Below, one piece after another: positions 1 through 12,459 of a DNA stretch of 64,000 bases. Every line of letters begins with the position of its first letter. Positions within the stretch are counted from its first letter, which is position 1. The notes below the pieces were generated by a model, which was given only the letters and a program-made list of their open reading frames with translations, made no database searches and was not told the origin of the DNA. The position numbers were made by a program, and so were the translations under genes. The DNA comes from Apium graveolens (taxonomy: Eukaryota > Streptophyta > Magnoliopsida > Apiales > Apiaceae), in assembly GCF_009905375.1 (NCBI RefSeq), contig NC_133657.1:49793831-49857830 (forward strand), read 5' to 3'.

Positions 1-459
1 ATTAATTAATTAATCATATTTAATGAATTAGAGAATTTATATAAATAATGATAAAATAGTTTTATTATTATTTATTTCTACTACCGGCTTAATATTGAAC
101 CTACAGGGTCACACCATAAAAGAGAATGATTTAATGGTGGAGGAATTAATTAATAATGGCTGATAATTATTTATTTATGAAATAAATAATTATTTGGCAA
201 ATTTAATAATTGATTAAATGAGATTTAATTCATTATATATTAATTAAGAAAAGGTTCTTAATAATATTAATTAAGAATTTAATTTTTGGAAATTAAATCA
301 AGTGAGAGAATTATTTCTAAAGAGTTTAGAAAAAGGATTAATAATTAAAAGGTGTTTTAATTATTAGTGAGAATATTAAAGGGTTAATAATAATAATATT
401 TTATGGGAAAATTTTCAGCTGAAAATTTTGCCTATAAATATACTATTATAGACCCTATT
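1..459 (+). mobile_element. Copia family A LTR, partial (5' part outside window, R-U5 missing)
   Basis: This matches 3166-3624 and 6331-6789, where the same sequence lies inside longer LTR copies. It is AT-rich, with a 22-bp palindrome centred on CAGCTG (408-429) directly followed by a TATA box (TATAAATA, 433-440). It ends at 459 just after 'gaccctatt'. The intact LTR (5390-7097) continues there for another 308 bp, but here the sequence switches straight to pol. Confidence 0.9.
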
Positions 460-2210
460 ATGAAGTTCAAGAAGCACAAACTACTACGGATCAAGTGGAA
501 ACACCTGTTCAGACTGAACAACCTTCTGTGGAACAGCCCATTCGTAGGACAGGGAGAGTGTCTCGCCAACCTGAGAGGTATTATGGCCTTGTCATTGAGA
601 ATGACAATGAGTTGTCAATCATTGATGATGACGACCCTGTGACCTATAATGAGGCTATGAGTAGTGTTGACTCAGAGAAATGGCATAGTGCCATGAAATC
701 CGAAATGGAATCTATGTATACCAACCAAGTATGGACTCTGGTTGAGGCGCCTGAAGGTGTTAAGCCTATTGGGTGCAAGTGGGTATACAAAAGAAAGATT
801 GGAGCAGATGGCCAGGTGGAGACCTATAAGGCCAGCCTCGTGGCAAAATAATTCAAACAAAGGCAAGGGATTGACTTTGATGAAACTTTTTCGCCTGTAG
901 CCCTGTTAAAATCAATTCGGATTTTGCTTGCGATTGCTACTTACTACGACTAAGAGATCTGGCAAATGGACGTAAAAACGGCCTTCCTCAATGGGGAACT
1001 TGAGGAGGAACTGTATATGACACAACCAGAGGGTTTTCTTTCCAAGGGAAATGAACACCTAGTGTGTAAGCTGCTGCGAACCATATATGGTTTAAGGCAA
1101 GCTTCTCGTAGATGGAACATCCGTTTTGATGAGACAATCAAAGAGTTTGGTTTTATTAAAAACATAGATGAACCATGTATCTACAAGAAGGTTAGTGGGA
1201 GCGCGGTAACATTTCTTGTATTGTATGTGGATGACATACTTCTTATAGGAAATGATATACCGATGCTACAATCAGTCAAAGTATGGCTATCAAAGAACTT
1301 CACCATGAAGGACTTGGGAGAAGCATCCTACATTCTCGGTATGAAGATCTATATAGATAGATCTAGAAGAATGATAGGTCTTACTTAGGGTACATATATC
1401 CAGAAAGTGCTTAAAAGGTTTAGCATGGAAAACTCCAAAAGAAGTCTCATACCGATGAGCCATGGAGTGTCCCTTTCCGAAAAAATGTCTCCTAAGACAC
1501 CTGAGGAAAGAGAGCGTATGAGTAAGATTCCTTATGCTTTAGCAATATGATCTATCATGTACGCGATGTTATGTACAAGGCCTGATGTTGCTGATTAAAT
1601 TAGTGTGACGAGCATATATCAGTCCAATCCAGGTGAAGACCACTGGAAAGCAGTGAAAAACATCCTTAAGTACTTGCGAAGGACTCAGGACATTTTTCTT
1701 GCTTTTGGTGGTGAATCTGAGTTGAAAATAAAGGGTTATAATGACTCTAGTTTTCAATCAGAAAGTGATAGCAAATCCATGTCAGGGTACGTGTTTACTC
1801 TGAATGGTGGTGCGATTAGTTGGAAGAGTTCCAAACAGTCTACAACGGCTGACTTCACAGCGGAAGCAGAATATATAGCTGCAAGTGAGGCGCAAAAAGA
1901 AGCCATTTGGATGAGGAAATTTATTTCTGAGTTAGGAGTTGTTCCTAGCGTTGAAGAGCCTATTGTGTTGTATTGTGATAACAGCGCAGCAATAGTACAA
2001 GCCAAAGAACCTAGGTCTCATAGAAATTCCAAACATGTCCTGTGGCGCTTTCATCTTATTAGGGAGATTGTTGAAAGAGGAGATGTCAACGTCGAGAGAG
2101 TTGACACACATAACAACGTAGCAGACCCACTCACAAAGCCACTTTCTCAGAATCACTTTGATCGTCATAAAGATAAGATGGGTATTAGATACCAGAGTGA
2201 TTGGCTTTAG
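460..2210 (+). pseudogene. Copia family A pol 3' part (reverse transcriptase, RNase H), copy 1
   Basis: Three open pieces (495-851, 966-1388, 1605-2210) encode consecutive parts of a Ty1/copia polyprotein. Visible motifs are the RT start (CKWVYKRKIG), [15 protein letters not shown], the catalytic YVDDILLIGND, and RNase H with AEAEYIAASEAQKEA, LYCDNSAA and ADPLTKPL, ending RYQSDWL. Gag, protease and integrase are absent because the piece starts at the aberrant LTR junction. In-frame stops follow LVAK (849-851) and IGLT (1386-1388). Others lie near 951 and 1547, and one near 1596 is not shared with copy 2. It is non-functional. The lineage may be Angela/Tork, which is not settled. A polypurine tract (2214-2224, AAGTGGGAGAT) lies between the stop and the next LTR. 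Confidence 0.92.
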
Positions 2211-2224
2211 TACAAGTGGGAGAT

Positions 2225-3624
2225 TGAAAGAGATATGTCCTAAGTCCAATCATATATGAGGATTTAGGAATAACTTTTATGTAATCTGTTTTGATTTCAT
2301 TGATAATAATAAAAGACTTGTTTTGTATTTATTGCGGGCTCTATCTATTTAAATGTTTAAATAAGATATACCACAGTTTAGAGTAAAGCTTTTTATGGAT
2401 TGTGATGAGATCATAATAATGAGACCTAAAAGAGGATAACTCTAAAGTTAAATAGTTCCTGGTCATAGGATTACTAACTAGTAATTAATAATCCGCAAAG
2501 ATCGGTACATACTATGCTTGCTTAATTATGAAGGATGTCTGTTCTCATAGACATTTGTGTGGTGACATTATAGCTAGTATGTAGGTGCTTATTATAGAAT
2601 AAGTTCACTGAACATGACTCACACAGCTGAACAACTGATGGAGTTCACTCACGTATCAGCAGTTGTTCACATAATGATAGTTGTACAAGTATCCTTAGAC
2701 TTGAGGTCATCATAGTCATCTTGTGTACACTGAACTATGCTTTGGTTTAGTTCTTAGTCTCAAGGGACAATTATAAGGGCTCTACTGGGTATAGGAATTT
2801 GTACACGAAGATAGTGTATGATCAATAAAGGATCTACCCCTTCCAGTGAAGGAAGAAAATGTTCAATGCTGATCCACTTATGCTAGTTCAGGAATCTCTG
2901 GCCAGAGTGAATGAAATTAGAAAGGAGTTTCTAATTTACATTAAATAGAACTAAGCATAGTGAATGGGTAAGCAAGTGATTAAATAAGATAGGCTTGACA
3001 CAAGTTCCATGCCTTGTATTAAATCATGACATTGCAGGGTAGAAGGAATTGATTGTACGGTAACTACTCACTGAATAGGTTCTTGGTATTCTAAGCAGTG
3101 AATTCGTATTATCCGGATAGTCACGATATACTGAGAAGTATCCCTCACGATGTAGAATAAATATGATTAATTAATTAATCATATTTAATGAATTAGAGAA
3201 TTTATATAAATAATGATAAAATAGTTTTATTATTATTTATTTCTACTACCGGCTTAATATTGAACCTACAGGGTCACACCATAAAAGAGAATGATTTAAT
3301 GGTGGAGGAATTAATTAATAATGGCTGATAATTATTTATTTATGAAATAAATAATTAATTGGCAAATTTAATAATTGATTAAATGAGATTTAATTCATTA
3401 TATATTAATTAAGAAAAGGTTCTTAATAATATTAATTAAGAATTTAATTTTTGGAAATTAAATCAAGTGAGAGAATTATTTCTAAAGAGTTTAGAAAAAA
3501 GATTAATAATTAAAAGGTGTTTTAATTATTAGTGAGAATATTAAAGGGTTAATAATAATAATATTTTATGGGAAAATTTTCAGCTGAAAATTTTGCCTAT
3601 AAATATACTATTATAGACCCTATT
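2225..3624 (+). mobile_element. Copia family A LTR, middle copy, truncated at the U3/R region
   Basis: It begins TGAAAGAGATATGTCC directly after the polypurine tract, as a 3' LTR should. It matches the first 1400 bases of the intact LTR at 5390 and stops at 3624, again just after 'gaccctatt', where pol copy 2 begins. The palindrome (3573-3594) and TATA box (3598-3605) are present. The last 308 bases (probable R and U5) are missing, so it could not have served as a normal 5' LTR. Confidence 0.92.
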
Positions 3625-5375
3625 ATGAAGTTCAAGAAGCACAAACTACTACGGATCAAGTGGAAACACCTGTTCAGACTGAACAACCTTCTGTGGAACA
3701 GCCCATTCGTAGGACAGGGAGAGTGTCTCGCCAACCTGAGAGGTATTATGGCCTTGTCATTGAGAATGACAATGAGTTGTCAATCATTGATGATGACGAC
3801 CCTGTGACCTATAATGAGGCTATGAGTAGTGTTGACTCAGAGAAATGGCATAGTGCCATGAAATCCGAAATGGAATCTATGTATACCAACCAAGTATGGA
3901 CTCTGGTTGAGGCGCCTGAAGGTGTTAAGCCTATTGGGTGCAAGTGGGTATACAAAAGAAAGATTGGAGCAGATGGCCAGGTGGAGACCTATAAGGCCAG
4001 CCTCGTGGCAAAATAATTCAAACAAAGGCAAGGGATTGACTTTGATGAAACTTTTTCGCCTGTAGCCCTGTTAAAATCAATTCGGATTTTGCTTGCGATT
4101 GCTACTTACTACGACTAAGAGATCTGGCAAATGGACGTAAAAACGGCCTTCCTCAATGGGGAACTTGAGGAGGAACTGTATATGACACAACCAGAGGGTT
4201 TTCTTTCCAAGGGAAATGAACACCTAGTGTGTAAGCTGCTGCGAACCATATATGGTTTAAGGCAAGCTTCTCGTAGATGGAACATCCGTTTTGATGAGAC
4301 AATCAAAGAGTTTGGTTTTATTAAAAACATAGATGAACCATGTATCTACAAGAAGGTTAGTGGGAGCGCGGTAACATTTCTTGTATTGTATGTGGATGAC
4401 ATACTTCTTATAGGAAATGATATACCGATGCTACAATCAGTCAAAGTATGGCTATCAAAGAACTTCACCATGAAGGACTTGGGAGAAGCATCCTACATTC
4501 TCGGTATGAAGATCTATAGAGATAGATCTAGAAGAATGATAGGTCTTACTTAGGGTACATATATCCAGAAAGTGCTTAAAAGGTTTAGCATGGAAAACTC
4601 CAAAAGAAGTCTCATACCGATGAGCCATGGAGTGTCCCTTTCCGAAAAAATGTCTCCTAAGACACCTGAGGAAAGAGAGCGTACGAGTAAGATTCCTTAT
4701 GCTTCAGCAATATGATCTATCATGTACGCGATATTATGTACAAGGCCTGATGTTGCTTATTCAATTAGTGTGACGAGCAGATATCAGTCCAATCCAGGTG
4801 AAGACCACTGGAAAGCAGTGAAAAACATCCTTAAGTACTTGCGAAGGACTCAGGACATTTTTCTTGCTTTTGGTGGTGAATCTGAGTTGAAAATAGAGGG
4901 TTATAATGACTCTAGTTTTCAATCAGAAAGTGATAGCAAATCCATGTCAGGGTACGTGTTTACTCTGAATGGTGGTGCGATTAGTTGGAAGAGTTCTAAA
5001 CAGTCTACAACGGCTGACTCCACAGCGGAAGCAGAATATATAGCTGTAAGTGAGGCGCAAAAAGAAGCCATTTGGATGAGGAAATTTGTTTCTGAGTTGG
5101 GAGTTGTTCCTAGCGTTGAAGAGCCTATTGTGTTGTATTGTGATAACAACGCAGCAATAGCACAAGCCAAAGAACCTAGGTCTCATAGAAATTCCAAACA
5201 TGTCCTGCGGCGCTTTAATCTGATTAGGGAGATTGTTAAAAGAGGAGATGTCAATGTCGAGAGAGTTGACACACATAACAACGTAGCAGACCCACTCACA
5301 AAGCCACTTTCTCAGAATTACTTTGATCGTCATAAAGATAAGATGGGTATTAGATACCAGAGTGATTGGCTTTAG
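3625..5375 (+). pseudogene. Copia family A pol 3' part (reverse transcriptase, RNase H), copy 2
   Basis: This is the second copy of 460-2210, offset by 3165 bp, with pieces at 3660-4016, 4131-4553 and 4722-5375. RT carries [15 protein letters not shown] and YVDDILLIGND; RNase H carries STAEAEYIA, LYCDNNAA and ADPLTKPL. It shares copy 1's stops after LVAK and IGLT and near 4116 and 4712, so those predate the duplication. It lacks copy 1's extra stop near 1596, leaving a longer RNase H frame that begins MYAILCTRPDVAYSISV. It is followed by a polypurine tract (5379-5389) and an intact LTR. Non-functional. Confidence 0.92.
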
Positions 5376-5389
5376 TACAAGTGGGAGAT

Positions 5390-7097
5390 TGAAAGAGATA
5401 TGTCCTAAGTCCAATCATGTATGAGGATTTAGGAATAACTTTTATGTAATCTGTTTTGATTTCATTGATAATAATAAAAGACTTGTTTTGTTTTTATTGC
5501 GGGCTCTATCTATTTAAATGTTTAAATAAGATATACCACAGTTTAGAGTAAAGCTTTTTATGGATTGTGATGAGATCATAATAATGAGACCTAAAAGATG
5601 ATAACTCTAAACTTAAATAGTCCCTGGTCGTAGGATTACTAACTAGTAATTAATAATCCGCAAAGATCGGTACATACTATGCTTGCTTAATTATGAAGGA
5701 TGTCTGTTCTCATAGACATTTGTGTGGTGACATTATAGCTAGTATGTAGGTGCTTATTATAGAATAAGTTCACTGAACATGACTCACACAGCTGAACAAC
5801 TGATGGAGTTCACTCACGTGTCAGCAATTGTTCACATAGTGATAGTTGTACAAGTATTCTTAGACTTGAGGTCATCATAGTCATCTTGTGTACACTGAAC
5901 TATGCTTTGGTTTAGTTCTTAGTCTCAAGGGAGAATTACAAGGGCTCTACTGGGGATAGGAATTTGTACACGAAGATAGTGTATGATCAATAAAGGATCT
6001 ACCCCTTCCAGTGAAGGAAGAAAATGTTCAATGCTGATCCACTTATGCTAGTTCAGGAATCTCTGGCCAGAGTGAATGAAATTAGAAAGGAGTTTCTAAT
6101 TTACATTAAATAGAACTAAGCATAGTGCATGGGAAAGCAAGTGATTAAATAAGATAGGCTTGACACAAGTTCCATGCCTTGTATTTAATCGTGACATTCC
6201 AGGGTAGAAGGAATTGATTGTACGGTAACTACTCACTGAATAGGTTCTTGGTATTCTAAGCAGTGAATTCGTATTATCCGGATAGTCGCGATATGCTGAG
6301 AAGTATCCCTCACGATGTAGAATAAATATGATTAATTAAGTAATCATATTTAATGAATTAGAGAATTTATATAAATAATGATAAAATAGTTTTATTATTA
6401 TTTATTTCTACTACCGGCTTAATATTGAACCTACAGGGTCACACCATAAAAGAGAATGATTTAATGGTGGAGGAATTAATTAATAATGGCTGATAATTAT
6501 TTATTTATGAAATAAATAATTAATTGGCAAATTTAATAATTGATTAAATGAGATTTAATTGATTATATATTAATTAAGAAAAGGTTCTTAATATTATTAA
6601 TTAAGAATTTAATTTTTGGAAATTAAATCAAGTGAGAGAATTATTTCTAAAGAGTTTAGAAAAAGGATTAATAATTAAAAGGTGTTTTAATTATTAGTGA
6701 GAATATTAAAGGGTTAATAATAATAATATTTTATGGGAAAATTTTCAGCTGAAAATTTTTCCTATAAATATACTATTATAGACCCTATTTTTGCCTCAAC
6801 CAAAAGGATTTACAAAACCATAATTCTCTCCATTTCCTCCTCCTTCATTACATCGTTTTCTTGGTGGGTACCAGTGGAGTGCTTCACACTTGAGGAACAG
6901 CTGCTAAGGATCTCCGTTCATCGTTTTTGGATCGCCATTAAAGACCTCCATTTTTCCATTAATGTAAAGCTTCTTAAGGTAAACAAACTGAACTATGAAT
7001 TAAATATTATTTTTCGCATGGATCCTATGGAGGGTTTCAGTTTTTTTTAAGATTTAAATTTACGTTTTCGCTGTGTTTATGTGCTAAAAACCCTTCA
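5390..7097 (+). mobile_element. Copia family A LTR, right-most copy, complete (about 1.7 kb)
   Basis: It begins TGAAAGAGATATG after the polypurine tract and ends ...ACCCTTCA at 7097, where sequence of another element (C) starts. It is 1708 bp. It shares U3 with family B LTRs but differs in the last 300 bases, so A and B are subfamilies. The end is set by TG...CA and by analogy with the B LTR end (...AATCCAACA), so it could be off by a few bases. The five bases that follow (AAAAT) would be the target duplication, but the left partner is outside the window. Confidence 0.85.
6738..6770 (+). promoter_or_regulatory. LTR core promoter: 22-bp palindrome plus TATA box
   Basis: A 22-bp palindrome made of A/T runs around CAGCTG (6738-6759) sits three bases upstream of TATAAATA (6763-6770). 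The same pair occurs at 408-440 and 3573-3605. Family B LTRs (TATA at 10808 and near 18888) keep the TATA box with a one-base-shorter palindrome arm. Transcription would be expected to start about 25-30 bases downstream, near 'gaccctatt'. CAGCTG is an E-box-type core; that a factor binds it is inference. Confidence 0.6.
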
Positions 7098-9517
7098 AAA
7101 ATATGCAAGCTATTTCTTCCAGCTTGGAAAAAGTAAGTGAGAGGAGTCCCACCTTAGTAGGTGAAGGTGAGGGTCTGAGGGTGGGAAGCCAGGGGTGCCC
7201 TTGATGCAAAAACAGAGAGAACATGAGAGAAAGGCAGGTAAAGGAGATATAAGGATGGAAACCATTTCTAGTGAGTCAATGAATGTCAGTGATGCAAAAA
7301 AGGAGAGACTGTTTCAGCAAGAATATCAAGATGTCATAGATTTTATCTCTTTAGATGATGAGACATTTATTCATCCTGTTTCAACAAATCAAATTATGGA
7401 TGGACAGGGCAATTAGGAGGCTGAGAAGACACTAAACTTGGTGCACACTACTGCTTCTATGAAAAGGGAAAATGATGTAATCACTGCCATGCCTCCCACA
7501 ACTGGTGATGAATTTGACTATCCATCTGGTGGTTCTGAGGAGTTTGGAGATGAAGATGATGAAGAAGATTTCATGCACACAGGGGGAGATGCAGGCCCTA
7601 GATGAAGCACAAACATTCCCTCCTGGATGCTTAGCAAAGAATGTGATACACATAACTTCACATCCATTCTCTTTAACTTAATTCATCAAACTCAGAAATC
7701 TATGCAAGCCACTACAAATGCCAACACCAAGACTCTTCTCTAAGCCCAACTTGAATCTCTTCAGTTACACATGATCCAGTCTCTCAAACAAAATCAAGAT
7801 GTCTCTGAAATTAAGACATAGATTGGACAGATCAAGCAGAATATTACGAAGAGATTAGAGTCCATGCTTTCTGCCTCAACATTATTGGATGTCACCAGAC
7901 AGCTAAGAAAAAATTCTGATCTAGCCACCAAAGTAGATTCTTTGGACACCAGGCTCAGAACCCTGAAAACATCTATTACTGAAATCCATCTACATCAAGC
8001 CCAACAAACTCTGCTTCTTCAGAAATTGGTGGTTGCACAAACCTCAACCTCAACTCAACTTGATGCTAACAAAAAGGGGAAAAAAGACTCTATTATACAA
8101 GTTAGTCAGGGGGAGTCAACAAGTAAGGGGGAGAAAGTGCTAAACATTCAAGTTAGCAAAGTGATTATGCCAGTAACTGCTTTCACAAAGCCACCAGCTC
8201 TTGACATCATTGATCTGATCAAGATAGCAGCTGCTAAATTGGAACCAAATGACAAATTAAAAAAGCTTGATGTAACAGCAGTTGAGCAAGAACTAGATGC
8301 AAAGTGGGAAAAGCTGGGTGAAACCATCAAGGAGAAATTTGGTCAAATTGAGAAGCAAGACATAGTTTTTTCTCACTTCTCTCAATTGAGACAAATTTCA
8401 GTTAATGAAAGGAGCTAAGGGAACATGGAAATGGTTCAACCCTCATCAATCAAGTCTCCAAAGGCCAGTGTGATTTTCCAGCCAAAAAGAAATTATCCAA
8501 AGAGTTCAGACAAAAATCCACCGGACCTATCCTATAAAACCCCTAGGACAAATGAAAAAAAGCTTTTTGCAAGGTCTATTGCCTTATCCAAAGATCCCAG
8601 AGACACAGTGTCAAAGAACATAATTTCTAAGATCTATAGGAAGGGTAAATTAATCTGTGTAGTGGTTGGACATCCACAGTTTGCAGAGGCTGAGAAATAA
8701 GAAAAGGTGAGGCTCAAACAACAACAAAGGCAAGCTGCCTTAGAAGCCAAAAACCTAGCCAAGAAGCCTGCAATCACAGAAGTTGTTATACCTACCGAGA
8801 CAACTGAGAATCTTTTTGGAGAAAAGCAAGAAAAACCAAAGCAGATAAAAAGGAAGTTTGGATACAAACTCCATGCAAAGAGGAAGCTAAATTTCAGTGA
8901 AGACAAGGAAGAATACATGCCAACCCAATCTACAACTTCAAGTCAAACATCCTTACCTATATTGAAGGAGGATGAATTCAAGGTTGATCCTAAAATTACT
9001 TTCCATGGTGAAGCAGTAATTCCAAAGGATGAACCCATAGATTTGGATAGCCTGCCTCTTCCTGATCTAAACATTCCAATCTTGGCCAAACCAAAAAAGA
9101 CAAAGAAAAGAGTAGTCAAAATAGTCAAGCCAGTCAAACTTCAATCCAAGATAGTGGCCAAACCCAATCCTGTTGTCAACAAGGGAGATCAACTCTACAT
9201 TTATGACATCAAAGAATTCTCAAACATAAATCTTTATCTAGAAGAGATAGATGAAGTAAGACCCATTGATGCTTAAAGACATCTTCCAGAAAGATTAGTC
9301 TTCAGGTATAAGGGTGGAAGAGAGATGACATGGCCACTTCACAGAATTCTCAATGAAAGCTATTCAACTTTGGTGACTTTCTTCTCCTCAATCAAGAAAA
9401 ACTTTGAATTTATTATAGTTTCCAAGAAAATGGTAATAAACAAGATTGAACAGATAAGGAATAGCTGGAGAGGACCAAATGCACTCCCAGGAGTATTGAC
9501 AATTCCTTTCACTGGAA
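7098..9517 (+). pseudogene. Accessory (post-pol, 'env-position') gene of copia element C, decayed
   Basis: From about 7195 to 9517 one forward frame stays mostly open over 2.3 kb (open pieces 7195-7416, 7864-8418, 8425-8700, 8707-9276, 9325-9517). It is interrupted only by scattered stops, so it is one old gene of at least 800 codons. The start is shifted: 7103-7200 reads as coding in another frame (SERSPTLVGEGEG). The product is rich in Lys, Glu, Ser and Thr, with a likely coiled coil (about 7870-8060) and Lys/Pro-rich stretches; I see no membrane segment. Layout and the C-terminal part resemble the gene at 36227-40174 in element F. It continues at 19191 after the B insertion and ends before a polypurine tract and LTR, which places it downstream of pol. 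Function unknown. Confidence 0.7.
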
Positions 9518-11113
9518 TGATATTAATAAAGACTTGTTTTGTTTTTATTACGGGCTTTATCTATTTAAGTGTTTAAATAAGATATACCATAGTTTAGAGT
9601 AAAGCTTTTTATGGATTATGATGAGATCATAATAGTGAGACCTAAAAAGATGATAACTCTAAACTTAAATAGTTCCTGGTCATAGGATTACTAACTGGTA
9701 ATTAATAATCCATAAAGATCGGTACATACTATGCTTGCTTCATTATGAAGGATGTTTGTTCTCATAGACATTTGTGTGGTGACACTATAGCTTGTATGTA
9801 GGTGCTTATTATGGAATAAGTTCACTGAACATGACTCGCACAGCTGAACAACTGATGGAGTTCACTCACGTGTCAGCAGTTGTTCACATAGTGATAGTTG
9901 TACAAGTATCCTTATACTTGAGGTCATCATAGTCATCTTGTGTACACTGAACTATGCTTTGCTTTAGTTCTTAGTCTCCAGGGACAATTATTAGGGCTCT
10001 TCTGGGTATAGGAATTTGTACACGAAGATAGTGTATGATCAATAAAGGATCTACCCCTTCCAGTGAAGGAAGCGAAAGTTCAAGGCTGATCCACTTATGC
10101 TAGTTCAGGAATCTCTGGCCAGAGTAAATAAAATTAGATAGGAGTTTCTAATTTGCATAAAACTACGCATAGTAAATGGTAAGCAAAGTGATTGAATTAG
10201 ATAGGCTTGACACGAGATCCATGCCTTGTATTTAATCGGGACATTGTAGGGTAGAAGGAGTTTATTGTACGGTAACTATTCACTGACAGGTTCTTGGTAT
10301 TCTAAGCAGTGAATTCATATTATCCGGATAGTCGCGATATGTTGAGAAGCATCACTCACGATGTAGAATAAATATGATTAATTAATTAATCATATTTAAT
10401 AAATTAGAGAATTTATATAAATAATGATAAAATAGTTTTATTATTATTTATTTCTACTACCGGCTTAATATTGAACCTACAGGGTCACACAATAAAAAGA
10501 GAATGATTTAATGGTGGAGGAATTAATTAATAATGGCTAATAATTATTTATTTATGAAATAAATAATTAATTGGCAAATTTAATAATTGATTAAATGAGA
10601 TTTAATTGATTATAAATTAATTAAGAAAAGTTCTTAATATTATTAATTAAAGATTTAATTTTTGGAAATTAAATCAAGAGAGAGAATTATTTCTAAAGTG
10701 TTTAGAAAAAGGATTAATAAATAAAAGGTGTTTTAATTATTAATGAGAATAATAAATGGTATAATAATAATATTATTTATGGGAAAATTTCAGCTGAAAA
10801 TTTTGCCTATAAATACACTATTATAGACCCTATTTTATTTTAACCCACATCGAACCCGAAAACCCAAAAAGTTTGGAAAACCCAATTCTCTCCACCTCCT
10901 TCCTCCTCCTTAACATCGTTTTCTTGGTGGATACCGGTGGACTGCTTCACACTTGAGGAGCAACTGCTAAGGATCTCTGATCGTTGTCTCCGAATTATTT
11001 TAAAAGGTTAGATTCGATCCCTCGAATTTTTATTCATGATTTATATGCTTTTATTTGGATTTTTTATGTGTAAAAGTGTTTTGCCATGCCCCCGCTGCGT
11101 TAAAAATCCAACA
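9518..11113 (+). repeat. 5' LTR of copia B, first 76 bases missing
   Basis: It matches 17595-19190 and ends ...AAAAATCCAACA at 11113, immediately before the primer-binding site. The left end starts inside the LTR at 'tgatattaataaagac'; the terminal TGAAAGGAATATG is lost. TATA box near 10808-10816. Confidence 0.9.
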
Positions 11114-11114
11114 A

Positions 11115-11126
11115 TGGTATCAGAGC
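11115..11126 (+). other. Primer-binding site of copia B (initiator-Met tRNA type)
   Basis: TGGTATCAGAGC lies one base after the LTR end. This is the usual plant copia sequence complementary to the 3' end of initiator methionine tRNA, and it primes minus-strand DNA synthesis. Confidence 0.93.
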
Positions 11127-11499
11127 ATAGGTTGTATGCATATAGATCTGTGGTAAAAATTTTAGAATTTTATGTGCTTGTATGAATTAATTATGATTTT
11201 TACAAGTTATATTATGGATTAATTTTGTCTGATAAGAAATCGTTTCTCAGAATAATTTTGAATGTTGATCTGGGTTCTACAAGTGTTGTAGATCGTCTGG
11301 GTATTTTTTTCATAATTTTATGATGTATAGATTTTTTATTATGAATTTTTGAATTTCTTGCAATTAAATTCGTAGTTAGATAAATCATATATATATTATT
11401 TGTAAGTATATATATATTTGTTTTTATTTCTGCATCTGTGTGTCCGTGTTGATTGCACGAAATTAAAGAAGGAGACAAAGCACATGTGATGTGCTGCGG

Positions 11500-11830
11500 C
11501 ACAGAAAGAGAGATCTGACAGCACGACGTTCGAAGCAGACTGAAGGACCGCGCGACTGGCGCGCGCGCGTGGGGCACACGCGCTCGTGTGTCACGCGCGG
11601 CGCGTGTCAGCCACGCGCTGGTCAAAGGTCAGACGGATGCTGACGTCATGCTAACATCATCAGATAACGTCATGCTGACGTCAGCACTGGGGTTCGAGCG
11701 CGTGACGCGCGTGTACGCGTGGGGCGCGTGGGGAACAGTCACACACGCGCTTGACAGCGCGTGTGCACGTGGGGGCGCGTGGGAGATCTTCTTTCGGCGC
11801 GTGCGGGCGCGTGGAAGCTCAGAATAGGGC
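11500..11830 (+). other. GC-rich island in the copia B leader with GCGCGTG repeats and TGACGTCA sites
   Basis: Within otherwise AT-rich sequence this stretch is packed with CGCG, CACGCGC and GCGCGTG words in both orientations. TGACGTCA palindromes lie at 11641-11648 and 11676-11683, with a related AACGTCA between them. It lies between the primer-binding site and gag. Open frames across it on both strands follow base composition and resemble no protein. It may form strong RNA structure or be a cluster of bZIP/CRE-type sites; neither is shown. Confidence 0.6.
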
Positions 11831-12459
11831 ATTTTTGGTGCCGTTGGATTCGTCTTTTCGAGACGCTTCTAATGGTATATTATTTGATATTTTATGAAAT
11901 TGTTTCGAACTGTTTATAGCTAACAGAAGTGTTTTAAAGCTGTTTTTGACTGTTTTTAATTGCTTTTAAATGCTTCATGTGATACATAGAGATGTATAAT
12001 GCTTAGACTAATGTGTTAGATGATATAACATACCTACCTTGATGTTTATTCATGTTTATATATGTGATATATGCTTAGTTTATCATGCGATGATAGATTT
12101 AGGTGAACTTAAATGAACATAAGGCGTTTGTTAGACAATCTAGTATAGTGAAATTGTTTCATAACCTTAAGAATAATATTATGAATACAATCATGAGATT
12201 CTTGTGTTTATGAAACACATAATTGATTATGAATTTTCGATATGAGAGAAAGGATGATTCTGTCAACAACAGATTTCTATCTGTAAGAAAGGGTTATTAA
12301 GTGACACCTCTTGACAATGCTCCACCCGATCTGGGAATCATCTGATTATTGATTATTGATTTGAAATATTTAATTTAAAAGGAAGAATCTCTTTATAATA
12401 TGATTATGATTGTAACGTAATATAATCCCTCTAAAATTAAATAATATCAAGTAGTAATT

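Larger units (their letters stand above)
1..6789 (+). repeat. Tandem duplication of copia LTR-pol unit, period 3165 bp
   Basis: Bases 1-3165 recur at 3166-6330, and a third partial copy runs to about 6789. Each unit is an LTR cut short after its TATA region, joined directly to the 3' part of pol, then the next LTR. The same abnormal junction (459/460 and 3624/3625) occurs in both copies, so the fusion came before the duplication. By eye the two full units differ at about 40-45 positions (roughly 1.4%). The array continues out of the window on the left, so the copy number is unknown. Unequal recombination between LTRs is the likely mechanism (inference). Confidence 0.93.

Noticed and set aside
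403..642. Open frame MGKFSAENFAYKYTIIDP at 403, again at 3568, 6733 and (minus) 14283
   Set aside because: It starts in the LTR palindrome/TATA region and runs across the LTR-pol junction in the wrong frame; it reflects the LTR sequence, not a gene.
11212..11832. Open frames on both strands over the GC-rich leader
   Set aside because: Few stop codons are expected in GC-rich DNA; products are low-complexity Arg/Ala/His strings on both strands.
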